Shown: positions 10,992 to 22,856, counted from the stretch's first letter. The stretch is DNA of 64,000 bases from Serpula lacrymans var. lacrymans S7.9 (GCF_000218685.1 NW_006763302.1:850868-914867), one strand, 5' to 3'. The notes: generated from the sequence alone by a model not told the origin. A program made the numbers and translations.

Positions 10992-11881
10992 TCAAATGCG
11001 GTACTTCTTGTCCCCCTGGAGTAGACTAGCTCTTAGTCTCTCGAGCGCCTTTCCTAGCTCATTCCGCCCTCGGTGATCAGCACCTACACCCCAGAAGGAG
11101 TCTTTGTTAGAATCCTAGGACAAGCGTTATTTCTCGCGGGATTAACTGGCAAGGGAAGTGCCCACCTCGACAAGTTCTGCGTTTCCCGTGGCAAGTAGCT
11201 CAGCCTTCAAGCTTGCATGCTGGGTGAATTTATGCCACAAAACCTCGTCCATCTGAAAGTTGGTCAGCAAGATTTCAACTCTGACCAGCGCCATGTATGC
11301 ATGCCTTCTGAATATTGACAGTCATCCAATCTGGACGAACAGAAGTCTGAAATTTGTGCGCTTCTGCAAATGCTACGCTGGGTTTATCCGAGCAAGTACG
11401 GATTCGCTCCGCGATGTCAGGGCGGTGGTCGATGAACTAGGCTCTTGTCAGAACTACTAGTATAATGCTGATGATTCATTGCAGACTCATACCTTCATAG
11501 CCTGAAAAAGATGTTCACTCGTTGGATATCGTTTTCTCTTGTAGAGAATAGGATGTGGCGAGAAATTAGTAAAGCCATAATGAGGTTTTCCCTTGTCATA
11601 AAATAGAATGCGTGTTCGACCGTTGTTCGGAGAAGGCGGCTCTGCAAGTACACAATGAGTATATGTCGACCTAAGGAACCGTGTCTGGACCAACTGCGAG
11701 CTTTATTGTTATTATGTGGTCTACGTGCTTGTTGCCCGTCCACTCGGGCGGTCTTTTGTACTGCTGAACGATTGGCGAATTGTGCAGGGGTATTAGTATG
11801 GGCGCTTCTGTACGTGGAACGCCCTTTGGGTTCTGTCGAGGCAAACAAGGACTGAAGCCACTGTGCAACTGATTCAAACAT
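10992..11881 (-). CDS. NADAR-domain protein 1
   Basis: NADAR (YbiA-like) proteins are N-glycosidase/hydrolase-type enzymes acting on ADP-ribose-linked or riboflavin-intermediate substrates. Five exons: 11881-11671, 11641-11493, 11436-11305, 11252-11166, 11114-10992. After a ~75-residue polar N-terminus the domain runs RILFYDKGKPHYGFTNFSPH, RYPTSEHLFQAMK, FIDHRPDIAERIR, SVRPDWMTVNIQKMDEVLWH, KAELLATGNAELVED and FWGVGADHRGRNELGKALER. The SEHLFQ glutamate, the RPDW tryptophan and the FWG.G..G.GRNELGK block match the family active-site signature. The third intron has a GC donor (gcatgc). It starts 387 bp from, and points away from, a second NADAR gene. Confidence 0.85.
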
Positions 11882-12268
11882 CTTCACGGCGGGACTGTAT
11901 GGGAAATCACAATGCAGAGAATGGCTTAAAAGGCTAGCTTGCGACTACGCAATTCTATGTTCCGAACGTAAGAACGCACGAGTTGTCCACACCACAGAAC
12001 GACGCATTGGAGGCGCTGGTGAAATTAGCACAAGGCTGTCCTACTATTAGTAGTCAGTGGGACATGCACCGACCAGACCATACCAGTAAATTACATAATC
12101 ATTACGTCCGCTTACACGCCTACACAGGACTCGGACCTACTATTACTGTGCCGCAGGTTGCTTGCAGCCTCAGCGCTCAGTACTCAGTATCGATAGCTTT
12201 CTACCTCACAATTATCACTCATGCAATTATTTCCGAATTTTGTAACTAGGCCTCCGGTCGATGATGCC
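11882..12268. promoter_or_regulatory. Shared divergent promoter between the two NADAR genes
   Basis: Only 387 bp lie between the two start codons, so both genes probably share a bidirectional promoter. No clear TATA box was seen; short open frames here are not convincing. Inference from spacing. Confidence 0.4.
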
Positions 12269-14288
12269 ATGGAGGTCGACGACAGAATCTCTCCAAGCGC
12301 TAGTTATCCTAGCAGCGATAGCCATGATTATAGCCCAAGGTATTCCACGTTCCATTCCCATTGAACCTCAATGATGCTAAGCTCGTGTCTTCAGCGTGAA
12401 ACGTATTCTCTTCTACGACAGAAATGACCCCTACTATGGTTTTACCAACTTCTCGGCCCACACAGTGAATTACAAAGGCAAACTGTATCCGACGAGCGAA
12501 CATCTTTTCCAGTCATTCAAGGTAAACAGCAACCCTATATTGTTTTTTCGAGCCGATTAACGATTTGGTTTCAAGTTTCAAGGGCACAGACCTGACCTTG
12601 CTGAACATCTAAGGACGTTCTCCACCCGACCTAGCGATGTGTTCAAAGAAGCTCGTCGCTTTCAAGCCGACGTCCGCCCAGACTGGCTTCAGGTTAATGT
12701 AGAAAAGGTGTGATGTGCTCTACTATGTTGTGGGACTCGCTCTAAGGCAATCGCTTTAGATGGATGAAACACTCTACCATAAATTTACGCAACACAATGA
12801 CCTACTTGCGGAGCTTATGGGAACCGGAAACGCAGAGCTCGTCGAGGTATTTTGTACCTTATTGTCAAATTCACATAAGCTCACATTTTGTATAGGACTC
12901 GGCTAAAGATGCCTTCTGGGGTATAGGGGCCGATGGTCGAGGCCGTAACGAGCTAGGAAAGTCGTTGATGCGATTGCGAAAGAGATTAAGTATGTCACTA
13001 TACCATTCACGTTGTTCTGTTTTTCATCATTATTGCAGGAGCAGAATCAGGTGGCGCAGGCCAGCCTTCTGTTTATGGAGCTTTCAAAACAATGATGGCG
13101 ACAGCTCTTTCTCCGTAAGCCATTATATATATATATCGCAATGATGAGCGCTAACAGTGTCTTCCTGGCAAAAAAAAGCTCGACTAAGAACCAGGTCCCC
13201 ACCCATCGTGCTACACCGACCAACACAGCCCTTTGCGAGGTTGGCATGATATGTAACATTTCTAAAGCCGGTGCTAATACATGCCCTTTATTAGTATTGC
13301 CACCAAAGACCAAAGTATCAGAACCATCCTTACTGCGGTAAAACGTGTGCTAAGCAAGCAAAGGCGACAGCCCAGACCCCAAATTTATGCATTGTCAGTA
13401 TCATTCATCACCGATCTCATTTCATAGCCTCCAATATATTTCTGTAGCAATGCCACAAGCGACCAAAACATGGGAACCATGACTATTGTGGAAGGACTTG
13501 TGCCACGTACGCTAAGCAAGCAAAGATGACAGTCCAGATCCCAAGTATGTGTGTCGTGCGTATTATTCTCGCCCCCCAATGTCTTTGTATGGCCTCTAAT
13601 AACTCTCTGTAGCAATGTCACAAGCGGCCAAAACATGGAAATCATGACTATTGTGGAAGGACTTGTGCTCAAATCGCGAAGAATAGGCTTGCTGCGTTTG
13701 GCCCTCCAGGAACTTCAATCCCCAGTACACCGTCTTCGCTTCTGTCACCGGACTCACTCCGCAGAAAGTCATCAGAGAGCATAGATTATTCCCCCAATAA
13801 GAGAGCAAAGCCAGACATCATTTCTCCTGCGCATTCGAGTACGTTCAATCATTGTTATCCATCTATCAGCTAATCGATTTGTTTTCATGACAGAACGCGA
13901 CTCAGCACCTGTCATTTTTAATCCTTCGCCTCTACCAAGAGCTCCAGCGCCTGTCTCTACTCCCTCCGATGACAAGCGCAATATCGTGTATACGACAGAA
14001 CCTTCCACCAGAACTGTCAGGTCCGACGTAGTTTCATTTCCCAGGATCAAGATTTCTCCTGCTGCCAGCCCGAGTCTACGTTCGCCGGCAGTGGTGATAC
14101 GGATTCCCTCCTCTCGTACGAACATATCGTCCTCAGGTGCCGTATCTAGCGACGATGAGGATGCCTACTATTCGTGTCCGGATGAAGTGAGTATGAGCTT
14201 CAGACTGTTATAGACCCATTTAACCAGAAAAATGTAATGTTAGGATGCACCCACAAGTCCTGGTAAGTATATCGGATTCCGACGTTGA
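12269..14288 (+). CDS. NADAR-domain protein 2 with three C-terminal cysteine modules
   Basis: Start ATGGAGGTCGACG in good context. The NADAR domain is encoded by 12395-12521, 12576-12707, 12760-12846, 12896-12989 and 13039-13114, with RILFYDRNDPYYGFTNFSAH, YPTSEHLFQSFK, HRPDLAEHLR, RPDWLQV, TGNAELVED and AFWGIGADGRGRNELGKSLM. Three modules follow: CEYCHQRPKYQNHPYCGKTC, CIQCHKRPKHGNHDYCGRTC and CVQCHKRPKHGNHDYCGRTC (exons 13295-13393, 13448-13555, 13613-13838), each entered through a phase-0 intron placed inside CxxC. The last two are near-identical tandem exon duplicates. A Ser/Pro-rich tail (13894-14186) ends at a TGA at 14286-14288 after a short last exon. The tail end is less certain. Family function as for NADAR protein 1; the modules suggest zinc-dependent targeting. 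Confidence 0.82.
13295..13675 (+). repeat. Tandem exon-intron duplication of the cysteine module
   Basis: Two to three consecutive units of about 153-165 bp, each containing one module exon plus the following intron. Units 2 and 3 share nearly identical CAATG(C/T)CACAAGCG(A/G)CCAAAACATG starts and the stretch ending TGGAAGGACTTGTGC. Unit 1 is more diverged. Confidence 0.85.
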
Positions 14289-14712
14289 GGCCAAGAAAAA
14301 CGGCACAAAGAACGGTGTCATCATTTACGGGATCAGAATAGGATTTGGTTATGCTCTCTTTTCTAGGTATAACTGGGCTATGCCAATCTGCATGTTCGGT
14401 TTTCATTTCATATATGTCTCTTACGCGACCATTTGTTTGCTGGTAGTCGATGTATATCAAACTCATCTCCGTCGATTCTATGTTTCTTAGTTCCCGTGTA
14501 TTGAAATTGTAAATTGTTTCTTGTATTGCTATCGCTGTTCTTCAGTTGTTATGTGCTTGTCAAAAATCCATATTCATTTATCATTACAGTGAATAGATGG
14601 TGAAGCAAAATGTGGAAATAACAACAGCCCTTGAAATATATCCACTCCCGAAAATAAACAGCTAAATAACTCACGATAAAAAACCAGTATTGGAGAAAAA
14701 GAGCGTACGACG

Positions 14713-15087
14713 TCAGTATTCCGTCTCTTGATATGGGTCCGGAACAGTTGCCCAATAAACATGTAAACCTTCATCTTCCAGCCAATTCTTCACAACGCGA
14801 TCTCCCTCTGCTTCCTTCACAGGTGCCCATTTCCTCCTCGTTGAATTGGGGTCAACTTCTGATTTGCGAACCAGCATGATGACAGGATTAGCTGCCTCTG
14901 GGTTCTCGGGGGTGCCTTGCGGCCAGTTCACTCCCAGTGCGCGGAAAGCGTTGTCGACTCGTCGTTCCTTGAACCATTTGTCTAGCCATGCAGACACACC
15001 ATATGCTGGGGGCTCACGCCCATTTCTATGAGCCCAGCTGCGTACTTGGTCGTAAGATACAATATAGCCGGCAACTTTGTATACCAT
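14713..15087 (-). CDS. Hypothetical protein, 124 aa
   Basis: A single open exon, MVYKVAGYIVSYDQVRSWAH to ...PDPYQETEY. It is rich in Trp, Arg and acidic residues, with no signal peptide or membrane segment. The even composition and clean length suggest a real small protein of fungal conserved-unknown type, but no family was recognised. The stretch 15088-15967 contains no supportable gene. Confidence 0.5.
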   Translation of the reverse strand: MVYKVAGYIVSYDQVRSWAHRNGREPPAYGVSAWLDKWFKERRVDNAFRALGVNWPQGTPENPEAANPVIMLVRKSEVDPNSTRRKWAPVKEAEGDRVVKNWLEDEGLHVYWATVPDPYQETEY

Positions 15088-15967
15088 AGCAACCTACGGA
15101 AAAAGTTGAAGCAATGGCACGAATATATATTTAGTTTATTCTTACATACCTCTCGGTTTTCGAAGCGCCTGATAAACCCGTTAGACGATGAGTATAGTTG
15201 GTGCAGCCCTCGTCGTAAAGTGGCTAAAAGAGATGGTCTTCGGTTATAAGCAGAAAATGATACGTATCAAGAGCTGGCACTGACGAGAGCGATGAAGCGT
15301 TTAGGTGTGCTGGTCAATATAGCAGTAGCGAGTCAAAGGGTAAGTTATGATCTGGCGACAGAACGACGTACAATGAATATATACACCGAGACCGAGTACA
15401 CGCTTGTCATCATGGTCGTCCCGCGCCAGCAACGCATCCATCATGATCATGTACGTAAATATCTCACTTACAGCCATTTGCAAAAGTCTAAGTAAAAAAT
15501 TGAACTAACTGAGAGCTCGTGCGGGTAGAGAGATTCTTTTATATATTTGAGATGTTGTCAACGCCTCAGAGCTTCCTCTAGGGCTCTAACTTAAACCATA
15601 ACGTTACCAGTTAAACACAGCAACCGCGACCGTAGGTTGCTCATTTGAATTTTTCCTAGTGAACCTTTTACCACCTTCGAGTTCTATTTGGAACTTATGT
15701 GCTCTTCCATGTCATGCATTAACAATTCTCATCTGAAAATACCTGCAAATTACCCAGGCCCGGATTACGAAGGATCATACAGAGATTGAGCATACTACAG
15801 TGGCACAGCCCTACAAGTCTGAATCTTTAGAACGATACACAACTTCTATGAGCAAGAAAGAGACGATACCAGGAAACGAGTGAAAGAAATAACAGAAACA
15901 AGTCAATCAGACTTGATAAAACCCGGCCAATTCGTTGCAACACAGCTGCAATACTAGTATTAATAGT

Positions 15968-18900
15968 TTAGGATACTGTGATTTCGACCTGAGACATCCT
16001 ATCTCTGGGTTGTGCCACAGCTAGGGGACTCGTGGGTTTGGTGCGACTTTGGCGTCTGGAAACCGGTGATCCTGTCGACATACCCGCATAACTACTTTCC
16101 ATGTCTTCGTCTGTGCTCGTCCAGACTCTGACAGCGCCATCATGGCTTCCAGTTGCAAACATAATCGGCATGTCGATAGAAGTATTCCAAGCGATACAAG
16201 TCAGGTCTCCAACAGGTCCTCTCGGTTGAATATGGTGAAGAAGTGCCGCAGTGTCCCGGTCCCAAATGTGTATATCTCCAGCTGGTACAGCATGGATTAC
16301 TGGTTTTCGGGAACAAAGTAATACGACGCACCTTTTCCGGCGCAGAACACCAACTGGTCATCCAGGCCTCCAAAAGAACTTGGCCCTACAAAATTAATTA
16401 CGTTCCTGACAGGCATATACGTATGCTGAAGGCTAGGCCTGAGAATCTGAAGGACTTTATTGTCACGACCTCGGACCAGTTCTAATTTCCATAGCTCCGG
16501 AGGCAACTATGCACCAGGTTAGTCTGAGTCGCGGGATCACCGACATGACTTTAAAGTACTGACTTTGTGCCCATAGGAAAGTAAGGCTACAGTGCCTTTC
16601 CGAGAGATCGTTATGTCTCGAACGTCATTGAATACAGGCGTTCGACTTTGACCGAGTTAAGAAGAAATTCTCAGTCTCTGACGGTTGATTAGATACTTAC
16701 TTTTCGCATTGTCTAGTCTCCATATTATAAACTACGGATAGCTGTTCGTAAGTAACACGTGAAAACTCAAATGAAATACGTGCCAATAATTTGCTTCTCC
16801 GCCTTAGATTGCCTGGGTTGTATCCCCGTCGGCGAGGTTAACAAAGGCCCAGCACCAATAATTCGACAAGAATCTGGCGTCACGGCAACACTGTTGAAGT
16901 TAATGCGATCGAACGCATAGTGTGCCAGTTCCTGAGAGTACACATCAATCCTTATGGCTATATTCCCTTGCATATAAATATGACATACCACGCCGCGACG
17001 GTCCTGAATAAATATAAGTAATGTTTAGCTCATAAAATATACAAGTATACACACCAATTTCACAATTATACTGCCCTCTACATGAGTATCATTCACTCTC
17101 CCATCTGTATCCTGGGAATATATGAATAAGATGCGGTAACTCCTGGAAGGGGGGCCCATTCACTCACCTTCTTCACTTTTTCGTTAACCTCGGCCGATAT
17201 AATAGCTACATTCCAATTATTACATGCCATGTTGGAACAGTTGCAGTCAGAAGCTCACCATCCCCCTTGGGGAGCCATGTAATTGACTGAACAGTACGTG
17301 GTCGACCTATTGTCTTTTGGCATTGACCATCCTATGGTAGGTAAAAAGGTCAGCAACAAGTTACCAACAACTAGGACAATAAATTCTTCCTACCATATTC
17401 CAAATTTTGATACCGCGTTTCAGTTTCGTCATGAGTAGATCGCCTTCTGGAGACCTGTTTTTGGGCGGGTCAGTTTACTTGCTAGGTTTCCCAGAGAGGC
17501 GCAAATATAATGATATTTACCAGGCAACCTGACCTATGAGACCCTTATCATGCATTAAAATTTGATGGGAGGTGAATGGATCCTAGAGCGCTGTTGTCAG
17601 AGTGCGGCAACTGCGGATATAGCAAGACTATTCACCCCTACTCGAAATATAACCGCCGTTTTGTCCCAGCTAATAGTAACAACATCAGGAGACGTGCAGG
17701 CCAGCGAGTACGCAAGAGCTTTACCTAGAGGTCGCCAGATACCGCCCATCGGGCGAGAACTGTGAATGCCGAACGAGAGCTTGATGGGCAGAAAGTTCGT
17801 GGGCTACTTCTACGGTCTTCAACCTGGATGTTGTTACTTTGGGAAAACGGAATGCCAGCGGATCTTTACTAGGGTTTGGAGTTAGTGATCCAGGTTGTGT
17901 ATCGGGTAGTGATGGTATTGGTCGATTGCGACGCATACGAAGTTTGGCCGAAGAACTCGATTGTAACATGATAACGGCATGAACAGCATTGATGAGACGT
18001 TGTTTAGCCTGGACAGGACCGCTTGGAGCCTCAGACTCTTCGATGGTGTCACAGCCATGGAAGAGTTGCTGCTCCGTAGTCGTTGTACTCGAAGACTGAT
18101 TTCTAGTCAAAAGTGACGTCGGGCGCGTATATTGGAGCTCAATGTTATCATCGCTTGCCCCATTCCCATAAAATAGAAAATCTGCCACCCGTAAAGATAG
18201 TTGTCTTAGATAGCTGCGTGCAGCAGTTACACGAATACAGCTCCGAAGAAGAGCGTCTTTCGCCTTCATCAACGCACCTAATCGCAAGACCCGGTCGGCC
18301 TCGCCAATAATTATATCCTTTAACCATATGCGACCTCCATGTCGCCTAAACGTCCATCGTTCAGACACAAACCAGGCAGAAACAGTGGCAAGACCTAGAG
18401 AAGTCATAGCAATAAAAAACGTAGTTATCAGGCTTGTAACCCGGCCCTAAAAATACATGAGTGTGTGAAGTATGAAAATACGAGAAAGAACATTACTTGA
18501 TTACTCGAATATGCAAAAAGGAGGAGTCCGGTGGAAAAACAAGCCACAGAAACAACGAGGAAAACCAGGGGCAAACGTTCAATCCAAATTAGAACCCACC
18601 AAGGGACACGGTGACCAGGCGAACGACTAAGCTATATTAGCTTTGGTAGTCCCAGTAGAGTGAGTACCAGAGTACGTACTACATTGCTTGTTTCCAAGTC
18701 AGACCAAGAAGACCATTGACTGCAGCAGCGATACTGAAAACAAGCGAGGAGAACCAAAAGGCATTGACGGATTCGGCCAAAATACTGTCCGTAGAGCCAT
18801 AAGAAAATTGCAGGGTCATAGCTGTCACAGCTGAAAAGAAAGTTGCCACTGTAGATAGGTTCAACAGATTCTCAGTAGCATGATGTTGCGTAAACGTAAT

Positions 18901-20040
18901 TATAGGGATGCCTAGCCAAATACTAAATCAGGCTGATCAGGATTGAGGAAAGTGCAAAACTTACCGATTTCAATGAACAACGATAGCGAAGCAGCAACAC
19001 TGTCCATATGATCACCTATCTCTGGCGTGAGATCATGTATGTACCTTCGCACGGCAGGAAAGCGAAACTGAGCTGATAAGGAAGTGATATGGATTACTGC
19101 CTTGCAAAACACATATAGCTCCGCAGCTTACTTTCGTACTCTTTAAGACATGATGCCCAATACTGCATAAATCCATTAGCTCCAAAAAGTGACCCAGAAA
19201 GTAGGCGAGATTACATTGAGATCGCCTTGGAATGATCGTATTGATGCGTTGACATCCTCGTCAACGAATTCAGAAAAATCGTTCAAGCACTTCGTGAACG
19301 TTTCAGTCTCTATGGCAAAATCCTCGAAGTATTTTGGAAATATTTCAGGATCTATCTTTTCCTCTATAACCAACTTGGCAGCTAGTGGCGGGGAATAAGG
19401 TGTCTTCCGACGGTTCATCAAATTTGGGTTGACATGAGTTTCCCTAGCTCGACGTTGAACTCTCCGAGGGAATAGATATGCTGCATTTTCTCGAAACAGG
19501 AACAAGATTCTGGCTAATTGCTCACGCAATCGGAAGGCGGAAGATAATATTCCGACAGAACTTCCGAGTTGACCAGCAGCGTTCGCAAGATTCCTGAGCT
19601 AATGTATACTCAGTATGGGCATGTAACTTGCAGAACTCGACAACATACGCCTTTATCTAAGTTCTGCACGCGCCTTGAAAAAAAGTGAGCTTTCAGTATC
19701 CGTTTGATATGGAAGCATCATACTTCTCAAATTGATCGAAAGCTTCCGCACCAGCAACTTCAAGACATTCATCAACCGTCGCTGTAGATGGCTTGAAATA
19801 TCTGCCAAATATAAATTTTAAAAATGGACTTACAGACACCTTTACTGTCACCAGCAAAAGAAATGTGACGGGTCTCTAAACGACATTTTTCAATCCTGTT
19901 TATTACTTCCCTGATAAACAACTCACGGTTATCTGAAAATTATAAAATAAAAAAAGGCATCACGATATAGCTCGCTGATAGTGTCGAGGACGAGCGGTTG
20001 GAAGGAGAAAGGAAGGCGACATACCACGAAACATTTTCTG
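15968..20040 (-). CDS. Multi-exon membrane-anchored WD40-repeat protein
   Basis: Many exons with short introns. The N-terminal part includes RELFIREVINRIEKCRLETR (about 19900), AGQLGSSVGILSSAFRLREQ and the 19529-19190 exon (RILFLFRENAAYLFPRR ... FSEFVDEDVNASIRSFQGDL), then AVRRYIHDLTPEIGDHMDSV, and at 18864-18679 two probable membrane helices (TVATFFSAVTAMTLQF and FWFSSLVFSIAAAVNGLLGL). A long exon 18407-17721 ends in the first WD repeat (HSQFSPDGRYLATS); further repeats follow (WDKTAVIFRV, GDLLMTKLKRGIKIWNM), and the last exon gives IAWNTSIDMPIMFATGSHDG followed by VRVW. WD40 propellers bind partner proteins; the partner here is unknown. Exact splice sites and the 5' end are uncertain, and upstream exons up to 21.5 kb could belong to it. 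Confidence 0.6.
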
Positions 20041-20236
20041 GTTATAGAAAGGGAGTATCCGCTGATGACAGAGAACTTGATACTGGACGGGTGTTAGCGT
20101 TGATTCGTGTATTCGGTCAACAAAATAGTAGTTCAGTCGAGGGAAGTTTGCGAGGGAACATGGAACTTTATAAACTAAAGCGAGGCAACCACATGCATCT
20201 CATTTCACTTGATATGGGATGTACGAAAGCCGTTTA

Positions 20237-21560
20237 CATTCACAAGCTGTGTGCCGTCCCAACTCGACGTGCTAGCTTGAATGCAGTGTTGTGCAAGACT
20301 CCTGGAGGCTCAGCGGATCCGAGACGTCCATACTTGTGCGCATAAACGGGAGGGCAAATGGTGTCGATAATAAGGCGGAGGCTCTCTGCAAAAAATATAA
20401 AAACAGAAGACGTCGCAGCCAATGGCGTAATTTTGGCGGCAAAATCAGATAAGCCACAAGATAAGCAAAAAATAGACCATAGTTACGGGGTACAAAACAC
20501 AGGGCTCAGCCGGGAATTGAACCCGGGACCTCTCGCAATTACTTGATCTGCTGCAGATCGGAAGGCCCGAAGCGAGAATCATACTACTAGACCACTGAGC
20601 CATGATTATACGCCGTCAAACAGTACCTCATCATGGTCTATGTCGTTTTTGGCCTTGAGATGGACGTAATAATTCCCGTATATTGTAGCTATTCAAGAGA
20701 ACCTCAGTATTTACGAAAAGCGGGCATACCTGTGTCTTATCGGCCAATGACAGACGATATACAGTTGTAAACACGTGGCTTTCGACAAAGGCACCATAAG
20801 TGTGTCCAGGCTATTGGTGAGTGGAAGTTCCACCTAGAGCCTTGCTGAGGCAAAACTAGACTAATCGTAGGTAGCGCGTAAGTAAGAATATTCTTTTCTA
20901 CACGCTTACTACCGTCCTCCATTGGCGGAAATGAACGTGGTAATACCTCTCCTTGCGGTCGAAGCTGATAGGGGGCAGTGAGTGGGAGAGGGAAAGAGCA
21001 ATTATGACAATCCAGCTGCAGTCGAAAAAACTCGGGAAAGAGACATAGTATTCCCCAGAATCAGAAGATACAAGGCATTCCCTGTCACATCATAAAATTA
21101 TTATATCTTCGAAATCCAGTACACATGGCTCAGTTATGCTCACCATTGCCGTCTGTAGCGCTGCAGCGGTGGGACATGCACATAGGCATATTTCCAGATG
21201 GAGTACTGATGAACTTCTATATCGCATTGTAGAAACCAAGTGAGACGCAACATAATTTCACCTAACAAGCAATCTTACTCGATGCAAACCAGAGCCAGCG
21301 TCTGACCAAAGATAAAAGGTAAACCTCAAATAGCTCTTATCGAAGCCTAAGGACATATACCTAAGGAAGCGGAGAGATCTTTAGATACGAGATTCCAAAG
21401 ACCAGCTACTTTATGGTTAGAATTGAGAAGGACGGGGAAATGCCGAGGGCTGACACGTCTGGAAAAGTCGAACGTTTGAAGTATGCTAGACTGGCGGCGA
21501 CCTTGAGCTCAGCTACTAGAACGATTCTTCCTGATTGGAAGGTTTGTCTCCATGTGTCAC
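20237..21560 (-). CDS. Unresolved exons of an unknown protein (possibly the 5' part of the WD40 gene)
   Basis: Several coding-looking exons on the minus strand with GT/AG borders: RIVLVAELKVAASLAYFKRS (about 21520), GHTYGAFVESHVFTTVYRLS (about 20830-20740), IYGNYYVHLKAKNDIDHDE (about 20690-20630) and ESLRLIIDTICPPVYAHKYG ... ARRVGTAHSL (about 20387-20240). The product was not recognised. A tRNA gene lies between two of these exons on the same strand. The range 21600-22034 was not resolved. Confidence 0.35.
20502..20601 (-). tRNA. tRNA-Pro (CGG) with an intron
   Basis: The minus strand reads an acceptor stem GGCTCAG...CTGAGCC plus discriminator C, a D-arm TGGTCTAGTAGTATGA, an anticodon arm CTCGC-TTCGG...GCGAG and a T-arm CCGGGTTCAATTCCCGG. 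Anticodon CGG decodes proline CCG. An intron of about 28 nt lies one base after the anticodon, the standard place for nuclear tRNA introns. The mature length is about 72 nt. Confidence 0.9.
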
Positions 21561-22034
21561 TTTAAGAGAACATACTATAGAAGTATGAGGACAACGTGTG
21601 AGGTACCATGACCAGGAGGAACACATAGATCATGACGGGAGAATGTATGTTTGAACTGGCTGCAGATGTCGTAGATTATATATTAAGGTCCGCAAGAGAT
21701 GGAATGTCGAACGAACCTGTCTATACTGAGGCTTATGCCTATAGCTGAACAGACAAGATTCCTTTCTCGAAGGTTGAGGCGAGCTAGACGTTCTCACAGC
21801 GAGCGTGTGGCATCAGGTAAGCATTTGGAGATCTATCTTATTTGAATCAGTATGACAACAGTACGAAAAGAGCAGGACACGTTGTTATACTTTTGAAGAC
21901 CCTGTGGTCAAGACTCGTTAAGCGCGGTCTTGGGGAAAAGCATAACAAAACCGCTGAATGTGAAATGGCGGCACGTGACGTTTACTCATTTCCGGTTTTC
22001 GTGTGGGTCCCGCCGACTGTTTGTCTCGTCTGCA

Positions 22035-22856
22035 ATGCATTCTCCACAGTTGCCCGCGCCATCGCCTCTGCCCGTTCACCCTTTCGAACATTCCAAAAAT
22101 CTCTTGGTCGTGCTACCAGACAAAATTGATGTTGAGGAAGAGTCTCGCTTTTACGACGAACTTTGCGAAGTATGCCCTTCCGCACTTTGGTTTTATCTCG
22201 GATACTTATTATTCGTCCAGGAACGGGATAGCCAGTCGTACCAGCCAACATCAGCACCTCCAGCACCAGCACCGCGGGGCCCACCATCCATATTCTCTAG
22301 CGATATTTGGCTGGGTGATAATTTCGGTGGAAGCCTAGCTTTCACCCGTGATGTCAAGATAAGTGGTTGGACCAGCGTGGGGGATAAACTTGGTGGAGCT
22401 TACATTGGTGAGCTATCAACGTCTCCTATCGTTGATTCTATTTTCCCTTAAATCTCTGCTTTTTCCCAAGTGTACGATTGTGTCATAAAAACAAAAGAGG
22501 TCGGTGTTCTAGATCCCCTTTATTTTTTGTTAACCGGCTGACCGGGGTCTTAGGGCACGACCATCCATGCACATAAGCGGTATAGCGCCTTTGTCGAGTT
22601 GTACATTGCTCTTCGCCGCACTCTACCAGTAAGTCAACGCATGTGTTCCCTTTCATAGTCTTATGTATCTCATACATTCATGAAGCGTCACCAACAGCAC
22701 TTTGTACCTGCACTCCCACCAAAATCTCCATTATCCCGATTCCGGCCTGCATTTCTAGACCAGCGACGTCGGCAGCTTCAATATTGGCTTTGTTCTATCC
22801 TACTCCACCCCGACGTCGGATCCTGCCAGGCCGTACGCTTATGGGTTATAAATTAA
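22035..22856 (+). CDS. PX-domain phosphoinositide-binding protein (YPT35-like)
   Basis: PX domains bind phosphoinositides, mostly PI3P, and place proteins on endosomes or vacuoles. Exons: 22035 to about 22410 (N-terminus MHSPQLPAPSPLPVHPFEHS, mostly disordered), then YDCVIKTKE, then GTTIHAHKRYSAFVELYIAL and RHQQHFVPALPPKSPLSRFR ... QRRRQLQYWLCSILLHPDVG, ending VRLWVIN at a TAA at 22854-22856. The KRYSAF motif is the lipid-binding basic/aromatic pair, and LPPKSPLSRF is the PX proline loop. Domain size (~110 residues) is complete. It resembles short fungal PX proteins of the YPT35 type; the exact orthology is inference. Confidence 0.75.

Noticed and set aside
13385..13672. 95-aa minus-strand ORF with an internal repeat
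   Set aside because: It is the antisense shadow of the duplicated cysteine-module exons.
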